60,000 nucleotides of DNA from Membranipora membranacea (lineage: Eukaryota > Bryozoa > Gymnolaemata > Cheilostomatida > Membraniporidae): NCBI GenBank assembly GCA_914767715.1, contig OU612070.1, positions 8,823,501 to 8,883,500 on the forward strand, in the 5' to 3' direction. Each line of letters begins with the position of its first letter. Position 1 is the first letter of the stretch. The notes under the pieces were generated by a model that saw only the letters and a list, made by a program, of their open reading frames with translations, ran no database searches and was not told the DNA's origin. Below are positions 1 to 11,451 of this stretch, piece after piece. The position numbers and the translations under genes are program-made.

Positions 1-1229
1 TCGGCGCCCACCCCCGAACAAAGCTTGTCAAGACAGGCTAACTTTGGCAATGGACATTGGATTGGCAAAGTATACAATTACATGCTTGTAAGTTCTCCAG
101 TTGCCGATAGTCCCATGGTGCCCCTGGCATGGGACTTACTTGCAAGCCTTATTTTACATTCCATATATAAGCCTAGGTAGGAACTCAAGCCCAAGATCTT
201 GTCACTTGTGCTTGGTTTGGTGCGTTCAAACTAAACTTTTAACTTCAACTTGATCCAACCCCCCTGCGTCACATAGCACAAAACACATTAACCCTGGGTT
301 GTGATGAGTTGTGTGTGGATGTTACGGCCCTCGGGACATGAGACCTGCGTGTGGTTGCATTATACTCACTCACCGTAAAAAAGCACAACAATGAGTGACT
401 TTAATTAATATCAATTCGATATAAAAATCCCATTTATTTGTACTCATTAGAAACAACATGTGCTGTGCTTCAAAGCCTTCCTTGGTCAGTAGATCGCCTT
501 ACGCTCAGTTGATTCCTCTTACATTGGTTGTTTGGGAATCCATGCGGACATATCCTTAAGCATTGTCCTTGCCGTAATTGATTTTGTACTCAACCACAAA
601 AATATCAATGGTCGATGGAATTCTCATAATCTGTTTGCTCCTGTTATCAGTGCCTCATAGGGCAAAATTTTTAATTATCAACAGTATGATGAAACAAAAA
701 CGGGTTTAGTAATTGCTATAGCCATAGCTATGTATGGGCCTTATAACACTACAGTACACTGCTGTTGCCAGCTACAAAATACCGATGTTTTTCCCCTAGC
801 TTATTTGCTGGTTCGATTAAGCACAGTTTGCTGTTGCCTACATTAGAAGGTGTGATAAAAAAGGTCTTGTTATGATACGCATACAAATACTCTTCATATC
901 ACACCAAAAATTGAGCTTTGGTTTGTTCATGCCATATGGCTAAACAAAAAAAAAAGATTTTTCAAGCTTACTATATCATATACTATACATCCCTCCTTAT
1001 GATCTCTCCTTTAGAAAACTGAAAGTAGTGAAGCTTGGTGGTTCTTAGAAATGTACATGTAGTTGTATTCAGATTACTAGAAATTTGTCAATTTATCCAA
1101 AGTATTGCTTCCGAATGTATTACTTCTGAAGATCATAACCCACATTGCATTGAAAGAATAAGAAGAAAAAACATTGAACAGTACGGATATTACATAGGCC
1201 TGTAAGTGCATGATATTTGCTTGTTGCAG
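1..1229. other. Non-coding stretch, possible decayed fold-back element at 30-170
   Basis: No exon could be supported here. Bases about 30-170 contain TTTGGCAATGGACATTGG and repeated blocks around CCATGG and GGGACTTAC that resemble the ends of the hairpin at 34473-34622, so this is probably an old, diverged member of that fold-back family. The rest is AT-rich sequence with frequent stops in all frames. Confidence 0.35.
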
Positions 1230-1339
1230 AAAAAAGGTTTCTTTCTCTTACTGGCGATGGTTTTACTGTGAGAAGAGCGATTGGCGGTCCTCATACTCAT
1301 TTCTATCCATTGAGAACTGCGACTGAGACAAAGATCAGT
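1230..1339 (+). CDS. Isolated internal exon of an unrecognised gene
   Basis: A 110-bp segment lies between a good acceptor (TTGCTTGTTGCAG) and a strong donor (AGT|GTGAGTAG). It is open in one frame for 36 codons (incoming phase 1, outgoing phase 0) and reads in part LSLTGDGFTVRRAIGGP then HTHFYPLRTATETKIS. The composition looks coding, but I do not recognise the family. A possible short terminal exon follows at 1432-1455 (acceptor ATATTTCAG, then seven codons and TAG), which is weak. The gene would enter from the left edge of the window. It could also be a chance open frame. Confidence 0.4.
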
Positions 1340-3062
1340 GTGAGTAGGCTACCTCTAGTCCTTTAGGAAAATCAAGTCTAGATGATAAAGAAGTCTATGC
1401 TATGGGCTTTTCACTTTTCCCATAAGATTACTTCAGCATATTTCAGACCATGTGTAAAAATATGCTTTAGATGATTTGTTGCTGAATTGTCTGCTCACAC
1501 TTATTGAGAAGGTAACTTTGAATGGAATTTAACGCTAGCTATGTGTGAGCAATGAACTAAACCTTTAGTTCATTGGTGTGAGCAGTGAGGGTGCAAGCAG
1601 GGTGAGGGTGGTGCGAGCATTTTGCCTATAGATAGGTCATGAGTAGTAGTCATCAAGTAATTTAGTGCAACTTTTGAAATGAGGTTGAAGACCACTTGCC
1701 ATTTTAGATGTGTGGTAGCGAAGATGTCAGATGTTCACTGGTTACTCACAGGAAATGCCACTGTTTCGTCTGCAGTACTCAACACTATACAATATGCCTG
1801 TCTAACCAATGAGGGAGTTTGTTGGTCTAACAAGCAAAAGCTATTATAAGTTGACCTATTCATAAAACTGCCGAATAATGTGAAGAAAGCTTGAGTTGCT
1901 TCGTGGTAAGGTAATTAGTGTCATATTATGGCATATATGTGAACAATCAGCAGTTATTCATTTCATTTTTTTTCCCATCGAGCTCCCGATCGATTGAGCT
2001 CCCCATCGAGCTCAATTTGATTCATCAATTGCGGAACAACTAATATATCTGTGTCCTCATCATTGATCAGTATGTTATTTTGAAGTAGCTTGGCAATGAT
2101 TTTGTTTGTTATTGGTACTTGTAGAACTAGTGTCACTAAAAGTTAATTCAACTGTGAGTGAATACAGGTTGATTACTTTCATCATACCATGCAAGGACAA
2201 TGCTGCATGCGTGATCATGACTATCCAAAGAGTGGGAAACATGGGAAAGAGACTTTATGTTGAGGTAATTTTTATAACTTTTGGCATTACATGCTGCGCG
2301 TGATATGTTCGAGACCTATCGTAGTTACCTCATAATCCCTGAATAATCACAAGGTGGGAGTAGGTGTTGATCATAGCTCTTGCTCCATTGAGGATACTTT
2401 TGATGGTAGGGTATTGATGGTTTGGTTTAGAATCACAACTTAGGGAGAACATAATTATGAGAATTTGGCAGTCAGTGATGGGGTTCGTAGTTCTGGTTTT
2501 TGTTGCATGGTGTTACATCTTATGATGATTTTTTTACGCTAGGTATAAAAAAGATTAGATCATAATATCACTTGTTTTTGTTATTGTTTTACAGTAACTA
2601 TTTACCATTTTTGATATATCTTTCAGAAATCTTTTGATATGTGTAACTGATTGGTTCTACCACTGCTCAAGACATCGATGATGGTTATCCCAGCAACTTA
2701 GTCTACAAATGGAAAAGCTGTTGGGTAATATGGTTTATTGAGACCAACATAAATGAATTTGATTATGTGTTAGAGGTTCATGCAGCGTTATATTTTATTC
2801 CAACGGTTGTAACTTGATGACTGACTGATGTTCTTATTGGGGTGTTTGCCCTGCAAATTCTAGGTCTTGGTTTCAGCTTACAAGATTATTGTTGAGCAAG
2901 CTCACTGTGCATTATAGTCATTTCAAAAATACTTATAGCAAAATAGAAAATCGGCCTCATCGCTGCCCTTTGCATCAAACTCTATTTATAAAGACTTAGA
3001 AAATAAAATATTTTATTGAATTGAATATGAGGCAAGTGATTGATACAACTTCATAAATGAGT

Positions 3063-3167
3063 TTAAATATAACTTATTATTTTAGATTTTTGGATGAAAG
3101 GAATCAAGTGTTTACTGGTTACACAAAAGGGGAATATTGCACCAGTATTTCTCACTGTACAGTATGC
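3063..3167 (-). CDS. Possible terminal exon of the minus-strand gene at 3-4 kb
   Basis: On the minus strand an acceptor (TTGCTATACAG) is followed by 34 open codons and TAA. The phase (0) agrees with the donor of the exon at 3430-3525, and the two would be separated by a 262-bp intron. The residues (AYCTVRNTGAIFPFCVTS and onward) match no family I know. The block is one of the patches conserved in the tandem duplicate to the left, where the frame differs. Non-coding conservation is equally possible. Confidence 0.25.
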   Translation of the reverse strand, partial: AYCTVRNTGAIFPFCVTSKHLIPFIQKSKIISYI

Positions 3168-3429
3168 CTGTATAGCAAGCAAAAGCCATGGTAAGTTGAC
3201 ATAAGAACATGAACAATGATAACATAATAATGAAAGATCGATTAATAAGGTAAATGGGTCAACATTGCCATTTGCTGTGAGATTATGACATGGGGCATCA
3301 GCAGCTCTTCATTTGTTTCCATCTGCTCCCGCGGTTATAATTATTAATGATGGCTACAACCTTATATTCATTCAAATTTAAACTTAATCCTGTATCTCCT
3401 TCATTTAATGGTCCGGCTTAAGAACTTAC

Positions 3430-3525
3430 CTTAAAGTTTGATAGCCATCCTTTGAAGAAGCTGGGTACTGTCATCGGTTTCTTTTTGTACGTTGTAGATC
3501 CCAGTAGTACTGAAGTCAATTCAGT
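3430..3525 (-). CDS. Internal exon of an unrecognised minus-strand gene
   Basis: This is 32 codons, phase 0 to phase 0, between a textbook acceptor (TGTATTCTCTTACAG) and donor (AAG|GTAAGTTCT). It reads TELTSVLLGSTTYKKK then PMTVPSFFKGWLSNFK. The lysine-rich, tryptophan-containing sequence looks like real protein, but I cannot name it. It lies about 430 bp downstream of a TATA promoter on the same strand. A degenerate copy lies about 1.4 kb further along. The start codon and remaining exons are not resolved. Confidence 0.45.
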
Positions 3526-3956
3526 CTGTAAGAGAATACAGAATAGTATTACTTTCATCATCATATGCAAGGACAGTGCATCATGAATGATATTGACCAA
3601 CAACAGATTTTCTAAAGAAGGAGATTTTATTTCCAGGTAATTTTTGTAACTTTTGACATGGCATAATGAAAGTTGAATCATTAAGGCCTATGTCTGTTGC
3701 CTCATCATCCCCAGACCAATGTGATGTGGGAGTAGGTGTTGATCATACCACTTGCCTTGTGCTTAAGACACTTCTGGCGACAGAATTAGGCTGTAAACAG
3801 AGGGCTATCAGCAAGTTGTTCTTTATAAAACTTCACTGCAAACCTCAAATAGATGAGTGCCCTACCCGCTGGTCCATTTACTTCTTAAAGCTCCTAACAG
3901 TACATAGAAAAATGCAACCATGTTGAAGTGAGGAACAATTACAATCATTAACATAC

Positions 3957-4078
3957 CTCTTTGTTCTGTTCTCGAGAGTGCCCGTGTAAAACTTTCCTGA
4001 TCACTGCTACACAGAGAATGAGCCCACAGCCTTGGTCGAACCCTGTTATATACAGCGCGCGGCTGGAGGCGGGGTTTT
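3957..4078 (-). promoter_or_regulatory. TATA promoter with GC box and a probable first exon
   Basis: Reading the minus strand, a GC box (CCCCGCCTCC, about 4065-4075) is followed 15 bases later by TATATAA (4046-4052). A GC-richer stretch then runs to a splice donor AAAGAG|GTATGTT (exon edge at 3957). The spacing predicts transcription start near 4020 and a short, probably untranslated first exon. The local base composition stands out from the AT-rich surroundings. The gene driven would be the one with the exon at 3430-3525. Confidence 0.45.
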
Positions 4079-4789
4079 ACTAAGCACCTGTTGCTACCTA
4101 TTTTTCTGTTATTCCTGTAGTATGGCTTGTCCCCATATGCGCCTCGATAAAAGTAATTAATCATGGTTCTACGACCACGTACATGGAACCAAAATGAGCA
4201 AAAAGATCATCCAATCATATTGGAGGTAGACGGAATTTTCCACTACCAGTACTGGAAAAAAATGGTACGATCTCATCATGTCACTTCGCGCAACGCCTCA
4301 AGTTTTCAAAATTGGTTTGTGTCCATCCTTCATAAATAGCCAAAGAGAAGTAAATAAATAAGCTAGTTAGGAGGTGACTTTATGTCAGCACACCCTAATT
4401 TCCACAAATCCATTTTATTAAAACTCCTCTTGGGTAGTTCAAAAGAACCTATCCTCTTCAAACACGGTTTTTTTGTGCTCTTGGGTAGAGAGGATATACA
4501 CCCTTAAGAAGTAAGGGGCTAGAAATGCTCTTCAATGTGACTAAAAATCCAGCTTCAGCAGTACCGATTACATGCCTGAAAATTTGTTTAGAGTAACGTA
4601 ACAGACAATCTGTAGAAATTCCATATCACATGTACCCTCCCTGCTGCCACAAAATTACCCTTCCTTACATTCTAGGGTTGGAGTAAACAAACCACAAATT
4701 TGTTTAACAGGCAGTAACAATGGTTCCCCATATTAACGAAGAGGTGTACACCCGAGGGTGCTGGGGGCTGGAACAATCAACCTTGAAAG

Positions 4790-5310
4790 CTCCCCCAACG
4801 GGATTTGAACTCACAAATCCTGCGGCACCAATCGCCTGGCAGTAGCTCTGTCACGATATTTTTTTTGGCTGGTAATGCCTCGATTCTGATTTTGGCATCG
4901 ATTTTCTCGATTTCGATTTTTCGATTTTACACCTTCGATTTCAATCAACCCTTGTCCCGATTTCGATTTCTCCTCTTCGGTATTTTCGATTTTATGTATC
5001 GATATATGGTTTTAATGATGTTAACAAGTTTTAGCAAGTTTAGCTATGAATTGAAGTGTGATAAGGTATTGTGTGAATGAAAAGAGGAATCGTAATAACC
5101 ATATATCGACCATAGTAACCTGGCCAACCGTGATAATGAATTTACCGCTGTGCAATCGACTTCAGCTGTCACCTTATTAAATCGCGATGATGAGGTGTGA
5201 TCGATTACGTATTCCCGATATGAATCGTATCGTGACAGCACTACCTGGCAGTGAATAGCAAGCGCGCTAACCGATTGCACCATCACACCGTCCCCACAAA
5301 TTTTATATTT
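4790..5310. repeat. Fold-back element with tRNA-like (SINE) ends
   Basis: The left end contains GGGATTTGAAC, the complement of a tRNA B box, and CCTGGCAGTAGCTCTGTCACGATA. The right end contains the inverted match ATCGTGACAGCACTACCTGGCAG, followed by the complement of a tRNA A box (GGTGCAATCGGTTAGCGCGC on the minus strand). Inner arms also pair (CGATATATGGTT with AACCATATATCG). The middle is a degenerate CGATTT repeat. This looks like two tRNA-derived elements head to head, or one element that folded back. There is no protein coding. Confidence 0.5.
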
Positions 5311-5319
5311 CATTTTTTT

Positions 5320-6440
5320 ATTTCAGACGGTTTCCAGACTCCTTGCACAGGTTTGCAGTATTAGTATACTGATGTTTCGCAGCATGTTTACTTATAATGG
5401 TGAAGAACTGGGTACAATAAGGTCAGTGATATATATATATATATATTGAGACATATGTTGAGTCAATCCACATCATTGCTCAATACTTCAGAATCCCACT
5501 TTCAAATTTGTCTGATAATTTTTCTTCATACTACTGCAGCAAATATTATTTTACAAATAATCTGTCCTAATTTTAATTTTAAAACTGCGAGACCCTTGGG
5601 CTTGATGAGTATAATGTGCATAAAAAACATGTTTCAATACCTCCAAAATCGCTAGGCATCTCACAGCTGGGTGGGAAGAGATACATGTGGTGCGGAACCA
5701 AAAGTGACTAGGAAGCTAGCATGTCAAACAAACAGTTCCAATGTTGGAAGCTGACCTTGAGAAAAGACTGCCAATCTTGCCATGACATGCTAGAAGTTGA
5801 TCGCTCTTGTCCAAAAGATTTACCTACCGTGCAGTTAGCAGTTAGATTTAAGGATGGTCTGTGTGTATCTAAAGCATAACTATATTTCATATGATACTGT
5901 GACAGGATGATTTGTCCGATTGGAGGCATATGCCCTAGTTGTAGGTAAAAGTTATGAAAAAAATTCTGAAACATTAGACTTTTAGAGACCCGCACAATGA
6001 TCAACCATCAGCTTTTAGCTAGGGGGTGGTCAAAGCATTTTCAATATCATTAGGGAAGAAGCTGCGGTCTGTTTGTTTCTGTCTCATCAGGGAGTCTCCT
6101 TTTCGGCAGGGAGGACGGTTGGGATACCCTCCCTGCTCCCTGTTTTTTTTTTCATTTTCGAATCGAGGCAAATCATAGAGTTCTTCTCTCTTTGATATGT
6201 AAGTTCAATGAGGGGACAACCGATGATAAGACGTCCTTAAGTTGCCCCCCCCCCCCCGACTGCTCAGCTGACAGTTGGCATTTTTATCTTTTCTTCTAGG
6301 GATGCATCTACTGAGTTCTGTGATTGCTGAGAATAACTCTTGCCATGGATTCTAGTCCATCTTGTGCAGAAGGTCACAACAGACTCTCCAATCAACATAA
6401 ATTGTGTCTTTGAGCCGAAAGACACAGCCATCAAACCTGG
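5320..6440. other. Non-coding, AT repeat and short hairpin remnants
   Basis: A short (AT)n run occurs near 5430-5446, and a CAGGGAG-type inverted remnant at about 6085-6145, ending in the same TACCCTCCCTGCTCCCTG motif as pieces near 10680 and 33185. Open frames on both strands are short, lack good splice contexts and match nothing recognised. Confidence 0.4.
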
Positions 6441-6693
6441 GGGGCCTTTCAATTAGAAACAGCCAAAATCGCAATATTGTCGCTCACTCACTGAGTGAGC
6501 GATACCTGCTAGGGGTCTCGCTTTCAGATTGCTCAGTCACTTGATGGAACTATATACATTCTGAGTGAGCGATTTGGGAGTGATTTTCTCTAATTGAAAC
6601 ACCAAGTGAGTGATAATTTTGAGCGATGTGATAGTGATGTGATAGTGATAACTTGCTTTAGTAAAGGATCACTCTTTCTAATTGAAAGACCCC
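6441..6693. mobile_element. Fold-back DNA element, GGGTCTTTCAATTAG family, copy 1
   Basis: The terminal inverted repeats are about 20 bp (left GGGGCCTTTCAATTAGAAA, right its complement with one change) and enclose about 250 bp with internal GAGTGAGCGAT inverted motifs. The sequence CCTGG sits on both sides and may be a 5-bp target duplication. A second member is at 48066-48333. It has no coding capacity, so it is a non-autonomous element; the parental transposase is not in the window. Confidence 0.7.
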
Positions 6694-6699
6694 CCTGGT

Positions 6700-8160
6700 A
6701 CCTTCGTAGAAATGATAGAGAGCTTTTCAAAGTAAATGTAGTCTATCGATTAATTTCAGATTGTGAAATGTCAAACTTTTCCTCCTGCCAAAATTCAACT
6801 CATCTAATGTAGGTCAGTTGTATTTCATAAACACCACAGTGAATCAAGGTTAAATCTTGCTAAATACAAAGTTACAGATGTATGTATGCTTATAAACTAC
6901 CCCTGATTTTAGTAAAACATTGGCTGATATTACGCATCTAAACTATCAATGCCTGAAACAATGAATTGTTTTATAAATATTTACCAACTACATTATTGGA
7001 CTCACTTGTGCTTTTATACAGGCTGATCAATATGATTATTGTGTGGCTTATGAAAATAAAAAGTTTAATTACTCAGTCTCATCAGCAATCTTGACTATAT
7101 GCTTAGATATTATAAGTTATAATTAGTTCATTTGCACTTCAATAGCGCAGAATGAAAAACCAAAAACACTCTTATGAATTGTTGTGACAAGGACCCATAC
7201 ATGACAAGTTGGTAGATAAAGAAATCAGGAGGTCTCCGCGGACAAACTCCTAACTCGGAATACCAATCTGCGTCCCGCAGTGCGTGTGCGATTCAGCCCT
7301 CGTATGTCATACTCATAAACATATATGTTTACGGTCATACTTCTAAGATAAAACTTGAGCTTTCATATTATGAATTACGCCATTTTACCTGATTTCACAT
7401 ACAAGCAATAAATAATGGTAATAAGCAATTACATAGGTATATGTACTGTTGAGGTAGGAAAACATAGTTTTCCTTGCAAAAAGAAGCTTAAAAGTTTTCT
7501 GGGTAAAGGAAGCTGGAAAAAGGGAGATAGGGAGGGGGTGGAAAAAGACCCTAAAAACTGGGAGGCTCCCTACCAAAAAGAGAGACTTGTCAAGTATGCA
7601 AGGACCACCCTGCCTTTCCCGGAAAATGATCTTTGGTGTCAAAGTGGGTGGCTATGCTCTACTGTATACAGTTCTGCTACGAAGGACTTTATCACCAATA
7701 GACTGATCTACATGTTTTCACAGATGTTTTCCTATGTTCTCCGATGACTTTTTTGCTACTACCATGAAAATCACCCAGCGTCACCAGATACCAGATACCA
7801 GGTTAACTATCGATGTGTAAACACCCGGTTTGCTAATTGCATATATTATATAGCTTCGCTCTCAATGTATATTAGTGTCCTGTAGCTTCGCTCTCAATGT
7901 ATAATATGCCCATAAAAGCATTTCTCCTCAATAAAACTTGCCTCTATCAAAATATGCATTTCAGTTATAGTAACTAGTATGGGAATTTTGTTTGACAAAT
8001 CATTATATTAGAGTTATCTTCTCCTGTATACTCATGTACATATTTCACTGGGAATTCTGCTTTACATAAATAGTGCTACAACTACAGCTGTACTACAACA
8101 CATAATTTCTAACCCAGATTGCCCATACACATAACCTATGAGATGATTTCATAGAACGCA
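6700..8160. other. Non-coding stretch with a short direct repeat
   Basis: The sequence is AT-rich with no supported exon. A 20-bp direct repeat TAGCTTCGCTCTCAATGTAT occurs twice near 7850-7905, separated by about 15 bp. The plus-strand frame at 7415-7747 is lysine-rich but has no splice signals or recognisable domain, and I do not call it. Confidence 0.4.
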
Positions 8161-8169
8161 GAACAATTT

Positions 8170-8545
8170 TTTTCTTATAGGCCACAATCAGTGGTAAAAA
8201 AAGCTCAAAATAGAGCAATCAGAATTATTGTGTCTGCTCCAAAGAAATTTTCAGCCACAACTGGTAGATCTCTTTTAAATTTACCTACACTACTAAGTAG
8301 GCGACAATATTTATTTCATAATTTTACACATAAAAAAGTTGCAAAAAACAAAGCTTCTAAGCATATCCTTAATCAAGTGCAAAAGTCCTGAAAAAATAAA
8401 CGTTGTCTGAGAAGCAACTGTACTATTATTAAACCCTCATTCAGAACAAATTTTGGAAAATCGGCCCTTTTAAACTTACTTCACCAATTTACACTTAAAC
8501 ATAAATCAGCTAAAACTCTCCTGACTTTTGATTTACTTGGAACAT
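8170..8545 (+). pseudogene. Non-LTR retrotransposon (LINE) reverse transcriptase 3' remnant
   Basis: The plus strand reads VVKKAQNRAIRIIVSAPKK, then LPTLLSRRQYLFHNF. This is the characteristic C-terminal part of Jockey/CR1-type reverse transcriptases, where Q-N/R-R-A-L/I-R-I-I is followed by a leucine-rich L-P-x-L-x-x-R-R. A stop interrupts at 8389. After it, recognisable continuation (a tract with RTNFGKSALLN) runs in another frame to about 8540. The element is 5'-truncated and inactive. It abuts the large palindrome at 8610. Confidence 0.7.
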
Positions 8546-8609
8546 GATACAGTAAACTTATAGATTGAACATTTATATCTTTACCCAACATTTATTCTGC
8601 AGCTCCTTA

Positions 8610-9972
8610 AGGTAATGTCAAAGACCGATCCGAATATCAACATATCATATACCGTTGGAAAGCTGCCGAGCTACTGAAAATGAATACCTAAACAAAAACT
8701 TGATTCAATGACGTTGTGTCACTTTAGGGAGGAAATGAGGCAGAAAACGCTGTTTTTGTCAAAGCAGATGGGGGAGTCAAATTAAATGCAAGAAATTTCA
8801 AACCAAGTGAAATGCATACTTAGAGATTGCGTTTATCGTAAAATTTGATTTTCTTTGATATATGACTAGTCTAAACTGACTTTTTACGTCACGCCATACA
8901 ATGCATTTTTTTTGTGAAGCCGTGAAAATATGTGAAATTTCAATCATTAATTCAGAACAGATCATAGGCTCAAAACAAAATTAATTATGATTTTCCCTTA
9001 GAGTACACTTCAAATGCCATACCTATAAACTTTCAAAGAATTAGCTTGCATATTGCGAAAACAGTAGACTCTCGAATACAGCTAATATTTTTTGCAATTT
9101 TTGCATAACATCAAATGTGCTGTCCAAATGACCATTATTGTGGCCAAACAAAGTTTTTTTGAAAGTTCTCACATACGAAGCCGCTTTCATAAGCCATGGT
9201 GCACACAGGAAATGCCCAAATATTTTTTCCCTGCATCTTCGTTTTTCTTGAATTCAACGCAAAAGAATGCCAAAAAACAGCTATTTTTTGGGACTTTTGA
9301 GGTGTTTTTGGCCATTCTTTTGCATTAAATTCAAGAAAAACGAAGATGCAGTGAAAAAATCTGTTGGCATTTCCTGCGTGTACCATGGGTAATGAAAGCG
9401 GCTTCGTATGTGAGAACTTTCAAAAAAACTTTGTTTGGCCACAATAATGGTTATTTGGACAGCACATTTGACGTTATGCAAAAGTTGCGAAAAATATCAG
9501 GTGTATTCGAGAGTCCACTGTTTTCGCAATATGCAAGCTAATATGTTGAAAGTCAATATGTATGACATTTGAAGTGTACTCTAAGGGAAAATCATAATTA
9601 AGTTTGTTTCGAGCCTATGATCTGTTCTGAATTAATGATTGAAATTTCACATATTTTCACGGCTTCACAAAAAAAATGCATTGTATGGCATGACGTAAAA
9701 AGTCAGTTTAGACTAGTCATATATCAAAGAACATCAAATTTTAATATGAACTCAATCTCTAAGTATACATTCCACCTGTTTTGAAATTTCTTGCAATTAA
9801 TTTGACTCCTCCATCTGCTTTGACAAGAACAGCGTTTTATGCCTCATTTCCTCCCTTTAATGACACAACGTCATCAAATCAAGTTTTTGTTCAGGTATTC
9901 ATTCTCAGTAGCTCGGCAGCTTTCCAACGGTATATGATATGTTGATATTCGGATCGGTCTTTGACATTACCT
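8610..9972. repeat. 1.36-kb near-perfect palindrome (fold-back element)
   Basis: The left arm (8610 to about 9278) begins AGGTAATGTCAAAGACCGAT, and the right arm (about 9304 to 9972) ends with its exact complement. The arms pair throughout at high identity, with scattered substitutions and small indels. Centre is 9291, with a loop of about 25 bp. Shared landmarks include the TTGTGGCCAAACAAAG block, GCTTGCATATTGCGAAAACAGT and ATGGGGGAGTCAAATTAA-like segments. No protein is encoded. A partial, older single arm lies at 20935-21115, so this is a repeated element and not a unique structure. Confidence 0.85.
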
Positions 9973-10194
9973 GAACTGCAACACTATTATCCGAACTTAT
10001 TTTTCGTCAATACATTTTTTATTTCATAAATAACTCATACCCAATATTGTCACATGTTGTTCATTATAATTAACTCTGCTTTTAACTTTGGCGGTAAGCT
10101 TGATATGTTTTTATTGCTGTTTTCAGAGGTCAACAAGTTACCTATAATAGAATTCCTTTTGTTATCTGTACACTTTTAAGGAAACCTCTATAAA

Positions 10195-10220
10195 TAAATA
10201 AATAAATAAATAAATAAATT
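10195..10220. repeat. (AAAT)n microsatellite
   Basis: This is a short run of six or more AAAT/AATA tetramers, immediately downstream of the palindrome region. Confidence 0.8.
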
Positions 10221-10382
10221 TGAAATCTCCGCATTTTAATCAATTTCGACTAAAATGCGGAAAAATGCTTTTTAAGGTCACAAGTAGGTCACAAGGTGAT
10301 TTCCGCATTTTAGTCGATCCCGCACTAATTCCAGCAACACGCACGTGAATTTGCGTGATCACGGATTTCCGCATTTCAGTTT

Positions 10383-10510
10383 AAGTTTAAGTGCTCAAAC
10401 GGTGCAAGATGCTGGTAGAGGCATTTCATTATCAACCACTTTCTCCCCAGAAAGTGGTTGATGATGAAATGCCTCTACCAACATCTTGCACCGTTTGAGC
10501 ACTTAAACTT
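10383..10510. mobile_element. Hairpin MITE, TAAGTGCTCA family, copy 1
   Basis: The two 55-60 bp arms are almost perfectly complementary (outer AAGTTTAAGTGCTCAAACGG, inner TCAACCACTTTCT) around a loop of a few bases. The family is shared with 11452-11515, 23369-23512, 27659-27780 and 51410-51513, which have the same ends and the same inner TATCAA core. It is non-coding. Confidence 0.8.
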
Positions 10511-11451
10511 AGTGAACCCAATGCTCCAAGGTCAATATTTCAGTGCCCAGATAATTTGGCCTCATGAGATACTGCCTCAAATACTTTGGCCAGAGTCTGC
10601 ATCTTTTCCTTCATCACTTAGATTTTTTTTGTGAGGAGACAACTTTGAAATCACACTGTATTTTATCAGTGAGTTAGGGATACTCCCTGCTCCCTGATTA
10701 TATCACGGAGTAAACTTCTAAGTCTTTTACTCCTTGATCATATACTAACTTTATTCCGGATTTACATACTGAACAGATTAACTCAGTACAAATCACAAAT
10801 AAACAAATATATGCCGTTGAAGTATGCTGGATGGCGATGTCACAAATCGTCACCTGAGTAGATGTTATTGTTTCTTCAAAGAAAACACAACGGTTAACAA
10901 TTTTTCTGAGTTCATTGACATTGCGGTTTTCAGACTCAGGCTCAAATTGGCGGTATTTTGTGGTTGCTTATCTACAAAACTAATGAGTGGCTTTGCTTGG
11001 TGTTGAGTTGGTTATAATAGAACAGTGTCAGAATTTTTCATTTATTGTCACCGACATAATTTTAGACTTGTTCCAATGACTTACACAAACTGCATCATTC
11101 CTCCACTGGAATGTGACAATTATCTGTCTATTTTAGCTCGAAAATGTATTCAGGATATGGTCCAAAATTGTCAAATAAGAAATTGAATTTAGATTTAGAA
11201 CAAAATTTTCACCGCTCAGTTTTTGTGGAGAGGACTCACCATTGAATTTGAAAGTTGACGACATCCAAATGATGATTCCTAAGCTGAAACCATAGACTTA
11301 ATATATAGTATTATCAGTCTATGGCTGAAAGGGATACCTCTTTGCTTTGAATTCTCTTACTCCATGCCATTGATTGATCATTGCGAGACTGCTATGGTAG
11401 GTAGAGGTCTCAAAACATGCAATTTCACTATAGCTATATAGACAGACCTAG

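Larger units (their letters stand above)
1735..3790. repeat. Diverged tandem duplication (about 1735-2400 and 3100-3790)
   Basis: Two blocks about 1.37 kb apart share collinear patches in the same order: TATGCCTGT followed by CAAGCAAAAGC, then TTACTTTCATCAT followed by TGCAAGGACA, then GTAATTTTT, then GGGAGTAGGTGTTGATCAT. They are strongly diverged and have indels; the left copy also carries a short hairpin around 1800-1835. The right copy contains the intact minus-strand exon at 3430-3525. The matching left copy (about 2060-2155) keeps the acceptor but has a stop shortly inside, so it is a dead exon copy. Confidence 0.6.

Noticed and set aside
7415-7747. 110-codon plus-strand frame rich in lysine and tryptophan
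   Set aside because: No splice sites, domain or family resemblance; an antisense frame of similar size overlaps it.
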